A program made the position numbers and the translations under genes. From the NCBI GenBank assembly GCA_905233565.1, contig CAJOCL010000002.1:79988-143987 (forward strand): a stretch of DNA of 64,000 nucleotides. The letters are read 5' to 3'. How positions within the stretch are numbered: the first letter of the stretch is position 1; each line of letters starts with the position of its first letter. Below, piece after piece: positions 26,475 through 35,731 of the stretch. This DNA is from an uncultured Synergistales bacterium. GTDB taxonomy: Bacteria > Synergistota > Synergistia > Synergistales > Aminobacteriaceae. The notes beneath the pieces are model-generated. The model did no database searches. It was not told where the DNA came from and saw only the letters and a program-made list of their open reading frames with translations.

Positions 26475-27671
26475 ATGACATCGAAGATTTTCAAGGCTGA
26501 CTCACAGTACAAAGCGTTTATAATCTCGCTTGTAACGTTCGGCCTTTCATATGGTCTTTACAAGGCCATAATAGATAATTATCTGGCTGAAATAGTAAAT
26601 ATGTCCCAGTTCGACAGGGGGGTATCGGAATTTTTCAGGGAACTTCCAGGATTCCTTTTAGTGTTCGTCCTTGCAGTCCTGTATGAGTTTTCAGCCGAAA
26701 AAATTTTCAAGGCCGGCGCACTCGTCATGCTTTCAGGAATGATATTACAGTCAGTTGTCCCGCCTGAAAGATTCTGGGTTACGCTTGCAGTATTCACATA
26801 TTCGCTCGGTGAACATATGCAGTTCGGAATGAGAAGCACCCTTGCACTTGAATATTCAAAAGAAGGGCACGGAGGTGCAGCGCTTGGAATGCAGAACGCA
26901 GCCTATCAGTTCGGAACGCTGGCAGGATATATAGTAATTGCTGCAGTGTTCTTTTTATGGGGCGGAAAAACGTATCTTTATCATCATATTTTCAAAATCT
27001 CCTCGCTCATAATAGCAATAGGATTCATAATCTCAATAAAAATGAGGGGTGAAAGCAGGCACGAACATACTACGGGCAGATTTTACTTCAGGAAAAAATA
27101 TCACAAGTTCTACATGCTTGAAATTTTTTACGGCGCAAGAAAACAGATATTTTTCACATTCGGCCCTTATCTTCTTGTACTTTTCTACGGCGCGGGAGCA
27201 ATGGCAATCAGTATATTATTTGCACTGTCAGCAATAGCAACCTTCATATTCTCGCCCGTCGTCGGAAAAATAATAGACCGTTTCGGCTATAAAATCGTAA
27301 TGGTCATGGACACTTTGATATTAGTTATCGTATGTTTCTTTTACGGTTTTGCACATCATCTTTTCAGTATGCAGACGGCGTTTATAGTCTGCTGTCTGAA
27401 TTACATTCTTGACGCAGTAATTTCACTGGCTTCAATGGCCTCAAATGTATATGTTCAGGATTTGTCAGACACGCCCGAAGAGGTAAAAGCTACAATTTCA
27501 ACAGGAGTATCAGTCAATCATTTAATCACGATATTAATCGCATTATTCGGCGGATGGATCTGGCAGGTTATGGGGATTGAAACGCTGTTCATGCTGTCGG
27601 CGGCTTTCGGATTATGCAATAGTGCTTACGCCGCATGTATAGACGCTGAAAAAGACAGGCTGCGTGTTTAA
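26475..27671 (+). CDS. MFS transporter
   Basis: 12-TM-like profile, FGLSYGLYKAIIDNYLAEIV, FSPVVGKIIDRFGYKIVMVMD. Confidence 0.85.
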   Translation: MTSKIFKADSQYKAFIISLVTFGLSYGLYKAIIDNYLAEIVNMSQFDRGVSEFFRELPGFLLVFVLAVLYEFSAEKIFKAGALVMLSGMILQSVVPPERFWVTLAVFTYSLGEHMQFGMRSTLALEYSKEGHGGAALGMQNAAYQFGTLAGYIVIAAVFFLWGGKTYLYHHIFKISSLIIAIGFIISIKMRGESRHEHTTGRFYFRKKYHKFYMLEIFYGARKQIFFTFGPYLLVLFYGAGAMAISILFALSAIATFIFSPVVGKIIDRFGYKIVMVMDTLILVIVCFFYGFAHHLFSMQTAFIVCCLNYILDAVISLASMASNVYVQDLSDTPEEVKATISTGVSVNHLITILIALFGGWIWQVMGIETLFMLSAAFGLCNSAYAACIDAEKDRLRV

Positions 27672-27674
27672 GCC

Positions 27675-27714
27675 ATAAAAAAACCCTCTGACTGAGAAGC
27701 CGGAGGGTTAATTA
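27675..27714. terminator. Bidirectional terminator
   Basis: A-tract CCCTCTG...CGGAGGG then AT-rich. Confidence 0.6.
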
Positions 27715-27719
27715 TTTTC

Positions 27720-28295
27720 TTACCTGCAAGGAGGTCTTCTCGGCGGCATGCTTCTTGGCGGAACACGGACGGGCTGAGGCGGCCTGCGATAACCGCCCGG
27801 ATAACGGTGAGGCGGAGGGGGGCAGGGTCTGTATGCCGGCGGTTCTCTGTGCCTGCTTCCGCCGACGTTGTTATGAATAATCATTCCTGCAATAAGCCCT
27901 ATTATTCCTACGGCTATAATCGTGCCTGTAGGGTCGCTCTCGTCCTTTTTTACAACAGGAGGATCATTTTTGACTGGTGCAGGGGTTCTTCTTGCTGTCG
28001 AAACACGCGCACCCTCTGAGGCTTCGTCTAATAATGCCTGTCTCTGTTCGGGCGTAACTGAATCTGGTTCCTCAACAACAAGGCGCATTGCCGCTCTTCT
28101 GCATTCCCTGTTCATAGTTCCGCCGTTTACAAGCCAGCTTACACATGCCTGACGCTCTTCGGCCGTAAGTTTTGTAAAGGCTTCTGTACCTGAATATGCG
28201 ATCATTGCATCTCTTGCTAAAGAATTAGCACTTGCTGTACACGCTCCTATAGTGAGGACGATAAATAATGCCTGTAAAATAGCAATTTTTTTCAT
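27720..28295 (-). CDS. Hypothetical secreted/membrane protein with single TM glycine-rich segment and Pro/Arg-rich C-terminus
   Basis: Signal peptide, GTIIAVGIIGLIAGMIIHNNVGG, PPPPHRYPGGYRRPPQPVRVPPRSMPPRRPPCR. Confidence 0.7.
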   Translation of the reverse strand: MKKIAILQALFIVLTIGACTASANSLARDAMIAYSGTEAFTKLTAEERQACVSWLVNGGTMNRECRRAAMRLVVEEPDSVTPEQRQALLDEASEGARVSTARRTPAPVKNDPPVVKKDESDPTGTIIAVGIIGLIAGMIIHNNVGGSRHREPPAYRPCPPPPHRYPGGYRRPPQPVRVPPRSMPPRRPPCR

Positions 28296-28433
28296 CTTTT
28301 ATCCCGCCTTTCGTAATTTTTATCATGTAATAAAAATATCACTGACATGTATAGAGATTGTGAATTTTCCATAATATAAATATAATAATTCTAATTCATA
28401 AAATCATTATATTTTCAAGGAGGCGTTTATATT

Positions 28434-29951
28434 ATGGGAATGAGGGGAATACATACATCAATCAATGACATACGCAGGGCAATATTCACGGAAGTTGCGA
28501 AACTGTCATATAACTACAAGCCCGGCGATTTGTCAGAAATGGAGCTTATACCGTACAGGGTAATACCCGGTGAAGTGTCGCATTACCGTGACAGCGTATT
28601 TCTTGAGCGCGCAATAGTCCGTGAAAGAATGAGGCTTGCTATGGGGCTTCCTTTGCGCAAAGCCTCAGAACATGCTCCTGTCTCAACAGGTGCTGAAGAA
28701 TGCGTCCACCCGGAAAAATACTATCAGCCCCCGTTAATCAACATAATAAAATTTGCATGTCATTCATGCCCTGATAATAAAGTCGTAATCACTGACCAGT
28801 GTCAGGGTTGTCTGGCACGGCCATGCTCTCAGGTCTGCCCGAAAGATGCAATATTTTTCGACAAAGGACAGGCGCATATTGACGAGACAAAATGCGTAAA
28901 GTGCGGAAAATGTATGGGAGTATGTCAGTACGGAGTAATTCTCAGAATGCAGAGGCCGTGCGCTCAGGCTTGCGGAATGAAGGCAATAATAACTGATGAG
29001 TTCGGACGCGCTGATATTGACCAGGAAAAATGCGTTTCCTGCGGAATGTGCCTGGCTAACTGCCCATTCGGTGCGATTGCCGATAAAGCTCAAATATTCC
29101 AGTGCATACAGGCAATAAAAAGTGAAACGCCCGTTTATGCTGCGATTGCCCCTGCGATTGCCGGACAGTTCGGGAAAACTTTGACGCCTGAAAAAATGCG
29201 GGCTGCTTTCAAGGCTTTAGGCTTTGAAGATGTCGTAGAAGTCGCTATCGGTGCTGACCTGTGTACGCTTCAGGAGGCCGAAGATTTTGTTAATGAAGTC
29301 CCCGAAAAACTGCCGTTCATGGGTACATCGTGCTGCCCTGCGTGGTCTGTAATGGCGAAGAAAGAATTCCCGCAGTTCGCAGAGTGCATAAGCATGGCTT
29401 TAACTCCTATGGTTCTGACAGGAAGGTTAATAAAGAAGGAACATCCTGACTGCAAAGTTGCATTTATCGGCCCTTGTGCAGCAAAGAAACTTGAGGCAAG
29501 CAGGAGGAGCGTAAGGAGCGATGTTGATTTTGTGCTTACGTTCGAGGAGGTCTTTGGAATGTTCGAGGCTAAAGAAGTAGATTTTGACTATCTTGAAAAA
29601 ATGCCCGTTCCTGACAATGCGAGTGCTGACGGACGGGGATTTGCCGTTTCGGGCGGGGTTGCTGAAGCTGTCGTGAACTGCATAAAGAAATTACATCCCG
29701 AAAGAGAAATCAACGTTGAACGCGCTGAGGGTCTGAATGACTGCCGTAAAATGCTCCTCATGGCAAGAGCCGGAAAACGCAACGGCTATCTTCTTGAGGG
29801 CATGGCATGTCCGGGAGGCTGCGTAGGGGGTGCCGGGACTGTTGAACTGATTAATCAGGCAGCAGGAGAAGTTGCAAAGATTAAACGGGTTTCAAAAAAG
29901 GCACATGCTTACGAGAGCGAATTCGAAAAGATACTGCCTGAACTTGATTAA
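28434..29951 (+). CDS. Monomeric [FeFe] hydrogenase (group B-like) with N-terminal 4Fe-4S ferredoxin domains
   Basis: H-cluster motifs TSCCPAW, GPCAAKKLEA, GMACPGGCVGGAG; CxxCxxCxxxC ferredoxin clusters. Confidence 0.9.
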   Translation: MGMRGIHTSINDIRRAIFTEVAKLSYNYKPGDLSEMELIPYRVIPGEVSHYRDSVFLERAIVRERMRLAMGLPLRKASEHAPVSTGAEECVHPEKYYQPPLINIIKFACHSCPDNKVVITDQCQGCLARPCSQVCPKDAIFFDKGQAHIDETKCVKCGKCMGVCQYGVILRMQRPCAQACGMKAIITDEFGRADIDQEKCVSCGMCLANCPFGAIADKAQIFQCIQAIKSETPVYAAIAPAIAGQFGKTLTPEKMRAAFKALGFEDVVEVAIGADLCTLQEAEDFVNEVPEKLPFMGTSCCPAWSVMAKKEFPQFAECISMALTPMVLTGRLIKKEHPDCKVAFIGPCAAKKLEASRRSVRSDVDFVLTFEEVFGMFEAKEVDFDYLEKMPVPDNASADGRGFAVSGGVAEAVVNCIKKLHPEREINVERAEGLNDCRKMLLMARAGKRNGYLLEGMACPGGCVGGAGTVELINQAAGEVAKIKRVSKKAHAYESEFEKILPELD

Positions 29952-30006
29952 TAGCATGATATAATTTTCAACAAATATAAATATCATAAAGGGGGATAAT
30001 TTCATA

Positions 30007-30546
30007 ATGGCAAACAAGTACGCGGGAACACAGACAGAAAAGAATCTGCAGGCGGCATTTGCAGGAGAGTCGCAGGCACGTAACAAGTACACATACTTTG
30101 CATCAACGGCAAAAAAAGAAGGATATGAGCAGATAGCGGCGATATTCCTTCACACGGCGGACAACGAAAAGGAACACGCGAAGATGTGGTTCAAGGAACT
30201 CGAAGGAATCGGCGACACGGCAGCTAACCTTAAGGCGGCGGCTGAGGGCGAGAACTACGAGTGGACAGACATGTACGAGGGCTTTGCCAAGACGGCAGAG
30301 GCTGAAGGGTTCAAGGCACTTGCGGCGAAATTCAGAATGGTAGCGGCAATTGAGAAGCACCACGAAGAGAGATACCGCGCATTGCTGAAGAACGTTGAGG
30401 CTCAGGAAGTTTTTGCTAAGAGCGAAGTTAAAGTCTGGGAGTGCAGGAACTGCGGACACATAATCGTAGGGACAAAGGCTCCGGAAATGTGCCCGGTATG
30501 CGCTCACCCGAAGGCTTATTTTGAAGTAAACGCTGAAAACTATTAG
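30007..30546 (+). CDS. Rubrerythrin
   Basis: Ex..ExxH diiron motifs ([33 protein letters not shown]) and rubredoxin CRNCGH...CPVCAHP. Confidence 0.96.
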   Translation: MANKYAGTQTEKNLQAAFAGESQARNKYTYFASTAKKEGYEQIAAIFLHTADNEKEHAKMWFKELEGIGDTAANLKAAAEGENYEWTDMYEGFAKTAEAEGFKALAAKFRMVAAIEKHHEERYRALLKNVEAQEVFAKSEVKVWECRNCGHIIVGTKAPEMCPVCAHPKAYFEVNAENY

Positions 30547-30554
30547 CAGTGAAC

Positions 30555-30588
30555 ACACCCCCGCTTTAAGAAGTGGGGGCTTTTTATT
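30555..30588 (+). terminator. Rho-independent terminator after rubrerythrin
   Basis: CCCCCGCTT-TAAG-AAGTGGGGG + TTTTT. Confidence 0.9.
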
Positions 30589-30693
30589 CTGATGTCAATT
30601 ATTCCAAACCGTTTTTGTACCTTTTTTGTCAAGCTCCTTTCATTAAAGTTTATAAAAATTAAATCACTGATTATAGCTGTACCTCTAAGCTCT

Positions 30694-30780
30694 TTAGGAA
30701 TAAAGAGTCAACAATTCACCATAATAAAATCTCCTTGAAGTTTGCTAAAATAGGTTTTTATTATGGTGAATGATTCCTAA
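30694..30780. repeat. Long inverted repeat in convergent intergenic region
   Basis: ATTCACCATAATAAAA (30714-30729) / TTTTATTATGGTGAAT (30756-30771) perfect 16 bp; outer TTAGGAAT (30694-30701)/ATTCCTAA (30773-30780). Confidence 0.85.
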
Positions 30781-30796
30781 TTTCTTTATTATGTCC

Positions 30797-32092
30797 TTAC
30801 AATCTTGAGATAGTGAATGCTTTTATGCAGACATTACTTTTGATATTGAAGCCGTCAGTCCAGTTTTTCCCATCATTTGAAAAATAACTCTCATTCTTAT
30901 TGACAACTGCATTCTCCGAATAACCTTCGTATTTCGTCTCAACAGGCATATATCCGCCCGAAAGTTTCAGGACAACAGAAAAATATTCCCCTTCATTCAT
31001 GTTAATCTGTTCAGGAAGGTTCACAGTATGATAGCCCGTAAATTCAAAGCTGCCTTTAACGCTTGAAATCATTTTCCCTGATATTGGGCTTTTAGGGGCT
31101 TTATTGCCGTTAGAATATATATATATTTCATAGCTTTCATTGTTTGAAGTTGTATAGAATGAAACTTCTTTGAGTTTTTCCCTTTTCCCTGAAATCCTGA
31201 AGACGTTCGCGCCGTATGAATATCTTATTCCCGTACAGTAACCCAGAGAATCATAGCCGTAATGCTTCAAGCGTTTATTATTGCGTTCGACAATGAAAGC
31301 CGTACCGCCGTAAGTGTGCTGATCGTATGACATCCAGAAATAGCCACCGTTAGAGCCGCGCATAGTCCCCCATGAATTTTTTACGAGCCATGCCCCGTTA
31401 TGTTCCGGCTTAGGGTAAAAGTTATCGCGCGAAAAATCATCGTCCCAGCCTGCCAATAAAACTATGTGATTTGTATCCCTGCCGTGTGAATTGTCAAAGT
31501 ATGTGTAATATTTCCCCTTAGTGTGATAACTGTTTACATCGCTGTACATGCTGACGAGAATAGCCCCGTGTTTCATGATTAATGATTTCTTTGACGAGTT
31601 GCCGAGTATCCCCGTACCTGAAAGAAAATAAGCATCTCTCAATCTCATTGAACGTCTGTAACTTTCAGGAGTTTTTGCTGACAGTTCTTTTTTTTCAGAA
31701 TAACTTAGATTTGTTGAGTATTTCAAATTTTTTTCATCCGTAGGGCCTGACAGTCTCGACATTAAAGCTACAGGCATGAAAGCATTTCCCTCAAGTCCGA
31801 GAATGCCGGATTTTATTCGTGACGTGAAATTTCTTGAATTATCAGGATCCCTGTAACAGTAAAAAGCAATCTGCATTTCTGAAAGATCCGGGAGCTTTCC
31901 GAGTTTTTGAGTGAGCCAGTTTGATTCCATTGCCCCGATCGCCGCGAACGCCCAGCACGGACCAGGTATACCCTGATTTTTAACGCTCGTTATTCTCCCG
32001 TAATCCCTCAAATCATATCTTGAAGGCAGCGCAGAGACTTTACTTTCAGCACTTATTAAGAGAAGAGCAATAATCATAAAAATTTTTTTCAT
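30797..32092 (-). CDS. Secreted C1 (papain-like) family cysteine peptidase with C-terminal lectin-like domain
   Basis: QGIPGPCWAFAAIGAMES, NHIVLLAGWDDDF, GAWLVKNSWGTMRGSNGGYFWMSY; signal peptide. Confidence 0.9.
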   Translation of the reverse strand: MKKIFMIIALLLISAESKVSALPSRYDLRDYGRITSVKNQGIPGPCWAFAAIGAMESNWLTQKLGKLPDLSEMQIAFYCYRDPDNSRNFTSRIKSGILGLEGNAFMPVALMSRLSGPTDEKNLKYSTNLSYSEKKELSAKTPESYRRSMRLRDAYFLSGTGILGNSSKKSLIMKHGAILVSMYSDVNSYHTKGKYYTYFDNSHGRDTNHIVLLAGWDDDFSRDNFYPKPEHNGAWLVKNSWGTMRGSNGGYFWMSYDQHTYGGTAFIVERNNKRLKHYGYDSLGYCTGIRYSYGANVFRISGKREKLKEVSFYTTSNNESYEIYIYSNGNKAPKSPISGKMISSVKGSFEFTGYHTVNLPEQINMNEGEYFSVVLKLSGGYMPVETKYEGYSENAVVNKNESYFSNDGKNWTDGFNIKSNVCIKAFTISRL

Positions 32093-32137
32093 TATATAAT
32101 CACCCCGACAGAAATTATAACAAGGAGAGATTTATTT

Positions 32138-33448
32138 TTGAGAGCGTCATTATTTGCGAATAACGATGCCGAGCCTTTAGCAGCAAGAATGAGGCCGGAA
32201 ACACTCGAAGATTTCGCAGGTCAGGAACATTTAATCGCACCCGGAAAAATTCTGCGCCGTATCATCGACAGCGACAGAATACCGTCAATGATATTCTGGG
32301 GGCCTCCCGGTGTCGGCAAAACTACGCTGGCCGGAATAATAGCGCGTAAAACTCAGGCTGAGTTCATTAACTTTTCTGCCGTAGCAAGCGGAATAAAGGA
32401 AATCCGCGAAGTTATGAAACAGGCCGAATCCAATAGGAATTTCGGAACGCGTACAATTTTGTTTGTTGATGAGATTCACAGGTTCAACAAGGCTCAGCAG
32501 GACGCTTTTTTGCCGTTTGTCGAAAAAGGAAGCATTATATTAATCGGCGCAACTACTGAAAATCCATCGTTTGAAATTAACGGTGCTTTGTTGTCGCGCT
32601 GCAAAGTATTTGTCTTGAAAGCCCTGAACGCTGATGATATTGTCAAATTATTGAAACGGGGGTTAAACGTCCTCAACGCTTCCGCTGATGATGACATTCT
32701 CAGGGCAATCGCTAATTTTTCAAACGGCGATGCAAGGTCAGCACTTTCACTTCTTGAGATGACGGCGATAAATTCTGACGGAGGCAGTATAACCGCTGAA
32801 ATATTGGAGCAGTGTACGTCAAAAAAATCACTGCTTTATGATAAGAACGGCGAGGAACATTACAATTTGATTTCAGCACTTCACAAGTCTATGCGAAATT
32901 CCGATCCTGATGCGGCTGTCTACTGGCTTTCACGAATGCTTGAAGCTGGTGAAGACCCGTTATACATTGCGCGCCGTGTAGTGCGTTTTGCGAGTGAAGA
33001 TATAGGGCTGGCGGAACCGTCATCGCTCTCAATGGCCGTTGCCGCTTATCATGCCTGTCATTTTGTCGGAATGCCTGAATGTTCCGTTAATCTTGCTCAG
33101 GCCGTAATACACATGTCCATAGCCCCTAAGTCAAACGCAATAGACAAAGCCTACAGTTTAGCGCGTAATGATGCAGTCAAGGGCATGGCCGAACCTGTTC
33201 CGTTACATTTGAGGAACGCCCCGACAAAATTAATGAAAGAACTTGATTACGGGAAAGGTTACAAGTACGCTCATGATTTTGACGACAAAATTACTGACAT
33301 GGAATGTCTTCCCGAAAATCTGAAAGGCAGTGAATATTATTACCCTACTGAACAGGGAAGTGAAGTACATTACAAAAAACGTCTTGAAAGTATAAAGAAA
33401 TGGAAGGAAGAAGAAAGAAAAAAGAAAAGAAGAGAGGCTGAGAGCTAA
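32138..33448 (+). CDS. rarA: Replication-associated recombination protein A (RarA/MgsA) AAA+ ATPase
   Basis: RMRPETLEDFAGQEHLIAPGKILRRIIDSD, WGPPGVGKTTLAGIIA, LFVDEIHRFNKAQQDAFLPFVE; TTG start. Confidence 0.95.
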   Translation: MRASLFANNDAEPLAARMRPETLEDFAGQEHLIAPGKILRRIIDSDRIPSMIFWGPPGVGKTTLAGIIARKTQAEFINFSAVASGIKEIREVMKQAESNRNFGTRTILFVDEIHRFNKAQQDAFLPFVEKGSIILIGATTENPSFEINGALLSRCKVFVLKALNADDIVKLLKRGLNVLNASADDDILRAIANFSNGDARSALSLLEMTAINSDGGSITAEILEQCTSKKSLLYDKNGEEHYNLISALHKSMRNSDPDAAVYWLSRMLEAGEDPLYIARRVVRFASEDIGLAEPSSLSMAVAAYHACHFVGMPECSVNLAQAVIHMSIAPKSNAIDKAYSLARNDAVKGMAEPVPLHLRNAPTKLMKELDYGKGYKYAHDFDDKITDMECLPENLKGSEYYYPTEQGSEVHYKKRLESIKKWKEEERKKKRREAES

Positions 33449-33744
33449 GAATTTTTAATCCCCTTTCTTTTCAGCCATTCAGCCTCTGCAATATCTTTTT
33501 GTCTTTCACGTTGTTCTTGAACCTGACGTTCAGCGGCTCTCTTACGCTCGCTTATACGGCGAAGTTCCGCAGATTTTCGCATCATGTCGTTATGACCGTC
33601 CCACGCCTTCATAAGTGTGTTATGAGTACTGGCCTGAGCTGCCTCGAAAAAGTCCATTGCTTCTTCCTGAGTTTCGGGTATTTTCCGCTCCGTACCTGCC
33701 GGGAGTTCATCCCAAATACTGCCGTAACGTGAATCTATTTTCAT
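33445..33744 (-). CDS. Small hypothetical protein, C-terminal coiled-coil-like
   Basis: 99-aa ORF, Arg/Glu-rich helix; convergent with rarA. Confidence 0.5.
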   Translation of the reverse strand: MKIDSRYGSIWDELPAGTERKIPETQEEAMDFFEAAQASTHNTLMKAWDGHNDMMRKSAELRRISERKRAAERQVQEQRERQKDIAEAEWLKRKGIKNS

Positions 33745-33757
33745 AATTGATTATATT

Positions 33758-34033
33758 TTATGATGCTTTTCTGCTGACTGCCTGTTCGAGTGCCTGCTCA
33801 AGTGCTGTTGAGAGCTGGTCAGCGCATGAAGTTTTTCTGTGGCCGCACCTGTTGCCTTTTAATATTGATATTGTCTTCTCAGCGTCAGCACCTTCAAGAA
33901 GTTTTGAAATTGCTGAAAGATTTCCTTTACAGCCTCCAAGAAAATGTAAGTCATAAATTTTCCCGTTATCAATATCAAACTGTATTAACTTCGTGCATAC
34001 TCCCTCAGGCTGAAACTCAAAATGTAAACTCAT
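33758..34033 (-). CDS. TIGR03905-type TSCPD domain protein
   Basis: FEFQPEGVCTKLIQFDIDNGKIYDLHFLGGCKGNLSAISKLLEGADAEKTISILKGNRCGHRKTSCADQLSTAL. Confidence 0.9.
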   Translation of the reverse strand: MSLHFEFQPEGVCTKLIQFDIDNGKIYDLHFLGGCKGNLSAISKLLEGADAEKTISILKGNRCGHRKTSCADQLSTALEQALEQAVSRKAS

Positions 34034-34965
34034 AGTTTCCTAATGCTCCCTTCTCTCAGAATATTAATTATCTCCTCAAGAGTTTTCGACATCATTGCAA
34101 GCCTTCTTAAATCCGCCGATCCGTATTCAAATTTCAATATACTGCCTGCAAATCTTTTCATTAACACTAACGCTTTGTGTTCACCTGAAATTTCGTCAGC
34201 ATGGCGGGCAAAGTTTAACAGTTCGTTCAATTTTTCATTTCTTGTCCTGAATTTCCCGTTAAACTCCTCGAATATAAACGGGTCTGAAAATGCACCCCTC
34301 GCTACCATCACCGCAATACAGCCCATTGATAAATATTCGTTTATATCGCTCAATGTTTTTACATCTCCGCTCGCGCTGACATATCCGGGAAATCTTCCGG
34401 ACGAGAGAGATATTATACTCCTGTCCGCAATACCCTCGTATCTTTGTGAACATGTACGGCCATGAATACATACGTTGTCGGCACCTGCATTTATCAGCAT
34501 TTCAGTAAATTTCAGAGTATCGCTGTTATCTTCAAGCCGTCTCATTTTGACCCAGACGGGAAGGCCGAGAGATTTCAAGCCCTTAACCATTTTATATGCA
34601 GTATCGGGCTTTTTCAGCAGGGCAGCCCCCGAACCGTTGCGCGTAATTTTAGGCATCGGACAGGCCATGTTGATCCCGAACGCTGAAAATCTATCGCATT
34701 TTTTCATGGTTACTTCAGCACCCTTGACTAAAACGTTTTCATCATTTGCAAATAACTGCACTATCAGCGGGGCTTCAAGTTCTGAAGTCTTCAGCATGTC
34801 GAATGTCTTTTCATTGTCCCTGATTAATCCTGCACAGCTTATCATTTCAGTGTGTGTCAAAGATGCCCCGTGAGTACTGAAAAATTCGCGGACGGGAAGA
34901 GTTGTTATCCCTGCCAGAGGAGCAAGGCACAAGGGATTTGTTATTTCAATTCCTCCGGCTTTCAA
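34030..34965 (-). CDS. dus: tRNA-dihydrouridine synthase
   Basis: LAPLAGITTLPVREFFSTHGASLTHTEMI, INMACPMPKITRNGSGAALLKKPD, CIHGRTCSQRYEG. Confidence 0.93.
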   Translation of the reverse strand: MKAGGIEITNPLCLAPLAGITTLPVREFFSTHGASLTHTEMISCAGLIRDNEKTFDMLKTSELEAPLIVQLFANDENVLVKGAEVTMKKCDRFSAFGINMACPMPKITRNGSGAALLKKPDTAYKMVKGLKSLGLPVWVKMRRLEDNSDTLKFTEMLINAGADNVCIHGRTCSQRYEGIADRSIISLSSGRFPGYVSASGDVKTLSDINEYLSMGCIAVMVARGAFSDPFIFEEFNGKFRTRNEKLNELLNFARHADEISGEHKALVLMKRFAGSILKFEYGSADLRRLAMMSKTLEEIINILREGSIRKL

Positions 34966-35729
34966 CCGTTTAACCTCTCATATATCATCTTTAAGCCCTC
35001 AAGTGTCAGCCATTTATCAACAATATCAATTCTTTTTGATACTTTTGCCATTAAACCTGCATGTCCTCCCGTAGCAACAACTTTAGCGTCCTTCATTCCG
35101 TCTTCTGCGCGTATCATGTCGACAATCCTGTCAGTAAGCCCCGCGCTTCCGAATAATATTCCTGACTGTATGGCCTCTTCGGTGCTTCGTCCGATTACGC
35201 TTTCAGGGATATTCAGCGCAACCTGAGGGAGTTTAGCGGCCTTTGAGAACAGCGCGGATATTCCTGAATTTAAGCCCGGTGCTATAGCTCCTCCCATGTA
35301 TGAACCTTCCGGCGAAACAACATCAAAAGTTATAGCCGTACCGTAATCAGCAACGATTAAAGGCATTCCGTACTTTTCGCGCCCTGCAAAGGCGTTGACA
35401 ATTCTGTCCGCTCCGACTTCATGGGGATTTCTGCATAATATCTCCATTCCTATATTTACTGATGCTTTTGCCTGAATCGGAGTAACGCCGAAATAACGCT
35501 TTACGGCTTCAGTCATCGGGAAATCAAGAGACGGCACCACGCTCGCAAGTGCTGCCCCGTTAATCTCAGAAGGATCTATATTTTTTGTGCCTATAAGTTC
35601 AAGCAGATAAACACCTAATTCATCATAAGTTCTTAAAATTGATGACAGTCTCCAGTGCGCAATAAGTTCATCACCGTTATAAATTCCTGCGGCTGTCGTT
35701 GTGTTTCCCGTATCAATAACCAGCAACAT
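34962..35729 (-). CDS. coaX: Type III pantothenate kinase
   Basis: MLLVIDTGNTTTAAGIYNGDEL, NPHEVGADRIVNAFAG, ADYGTAITFDVVSPEGSYMGGAIAPG. Confidence 0.96.
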   Translation of the reverse strand: MLLVIDTGNTTTAAGIYNGDELIAHWRLSSILRTYDELGVYLLELIGTKNIDPSEINGAALASVVPSLDFPMTEAVKRYFGVTPIQAKASVNIGMEILCRNPHEVGADRIVNAFAGREKYGMPLIVADYGTAITFDVVSPEGSYMGGAIAPGLNSGISALFSKAAKLPQVALNIPESVIGRSTEEAIQSGILFGSAGLTDRIVDMIRAEDGMKDAKVVATGGHAGLMAKVSKRIDIVDKWLTLEGLKMIYERLNG

Positions 35730-35731
35730 TT

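Noticed and set aside
30007-30546. Atypical codon usage of rubrerythrin as evidence of horizontal transfer
   Set aside because: AAG/AAC/TAC-rich usage is also seen in glgC and fits high expression rather than foreign origin.
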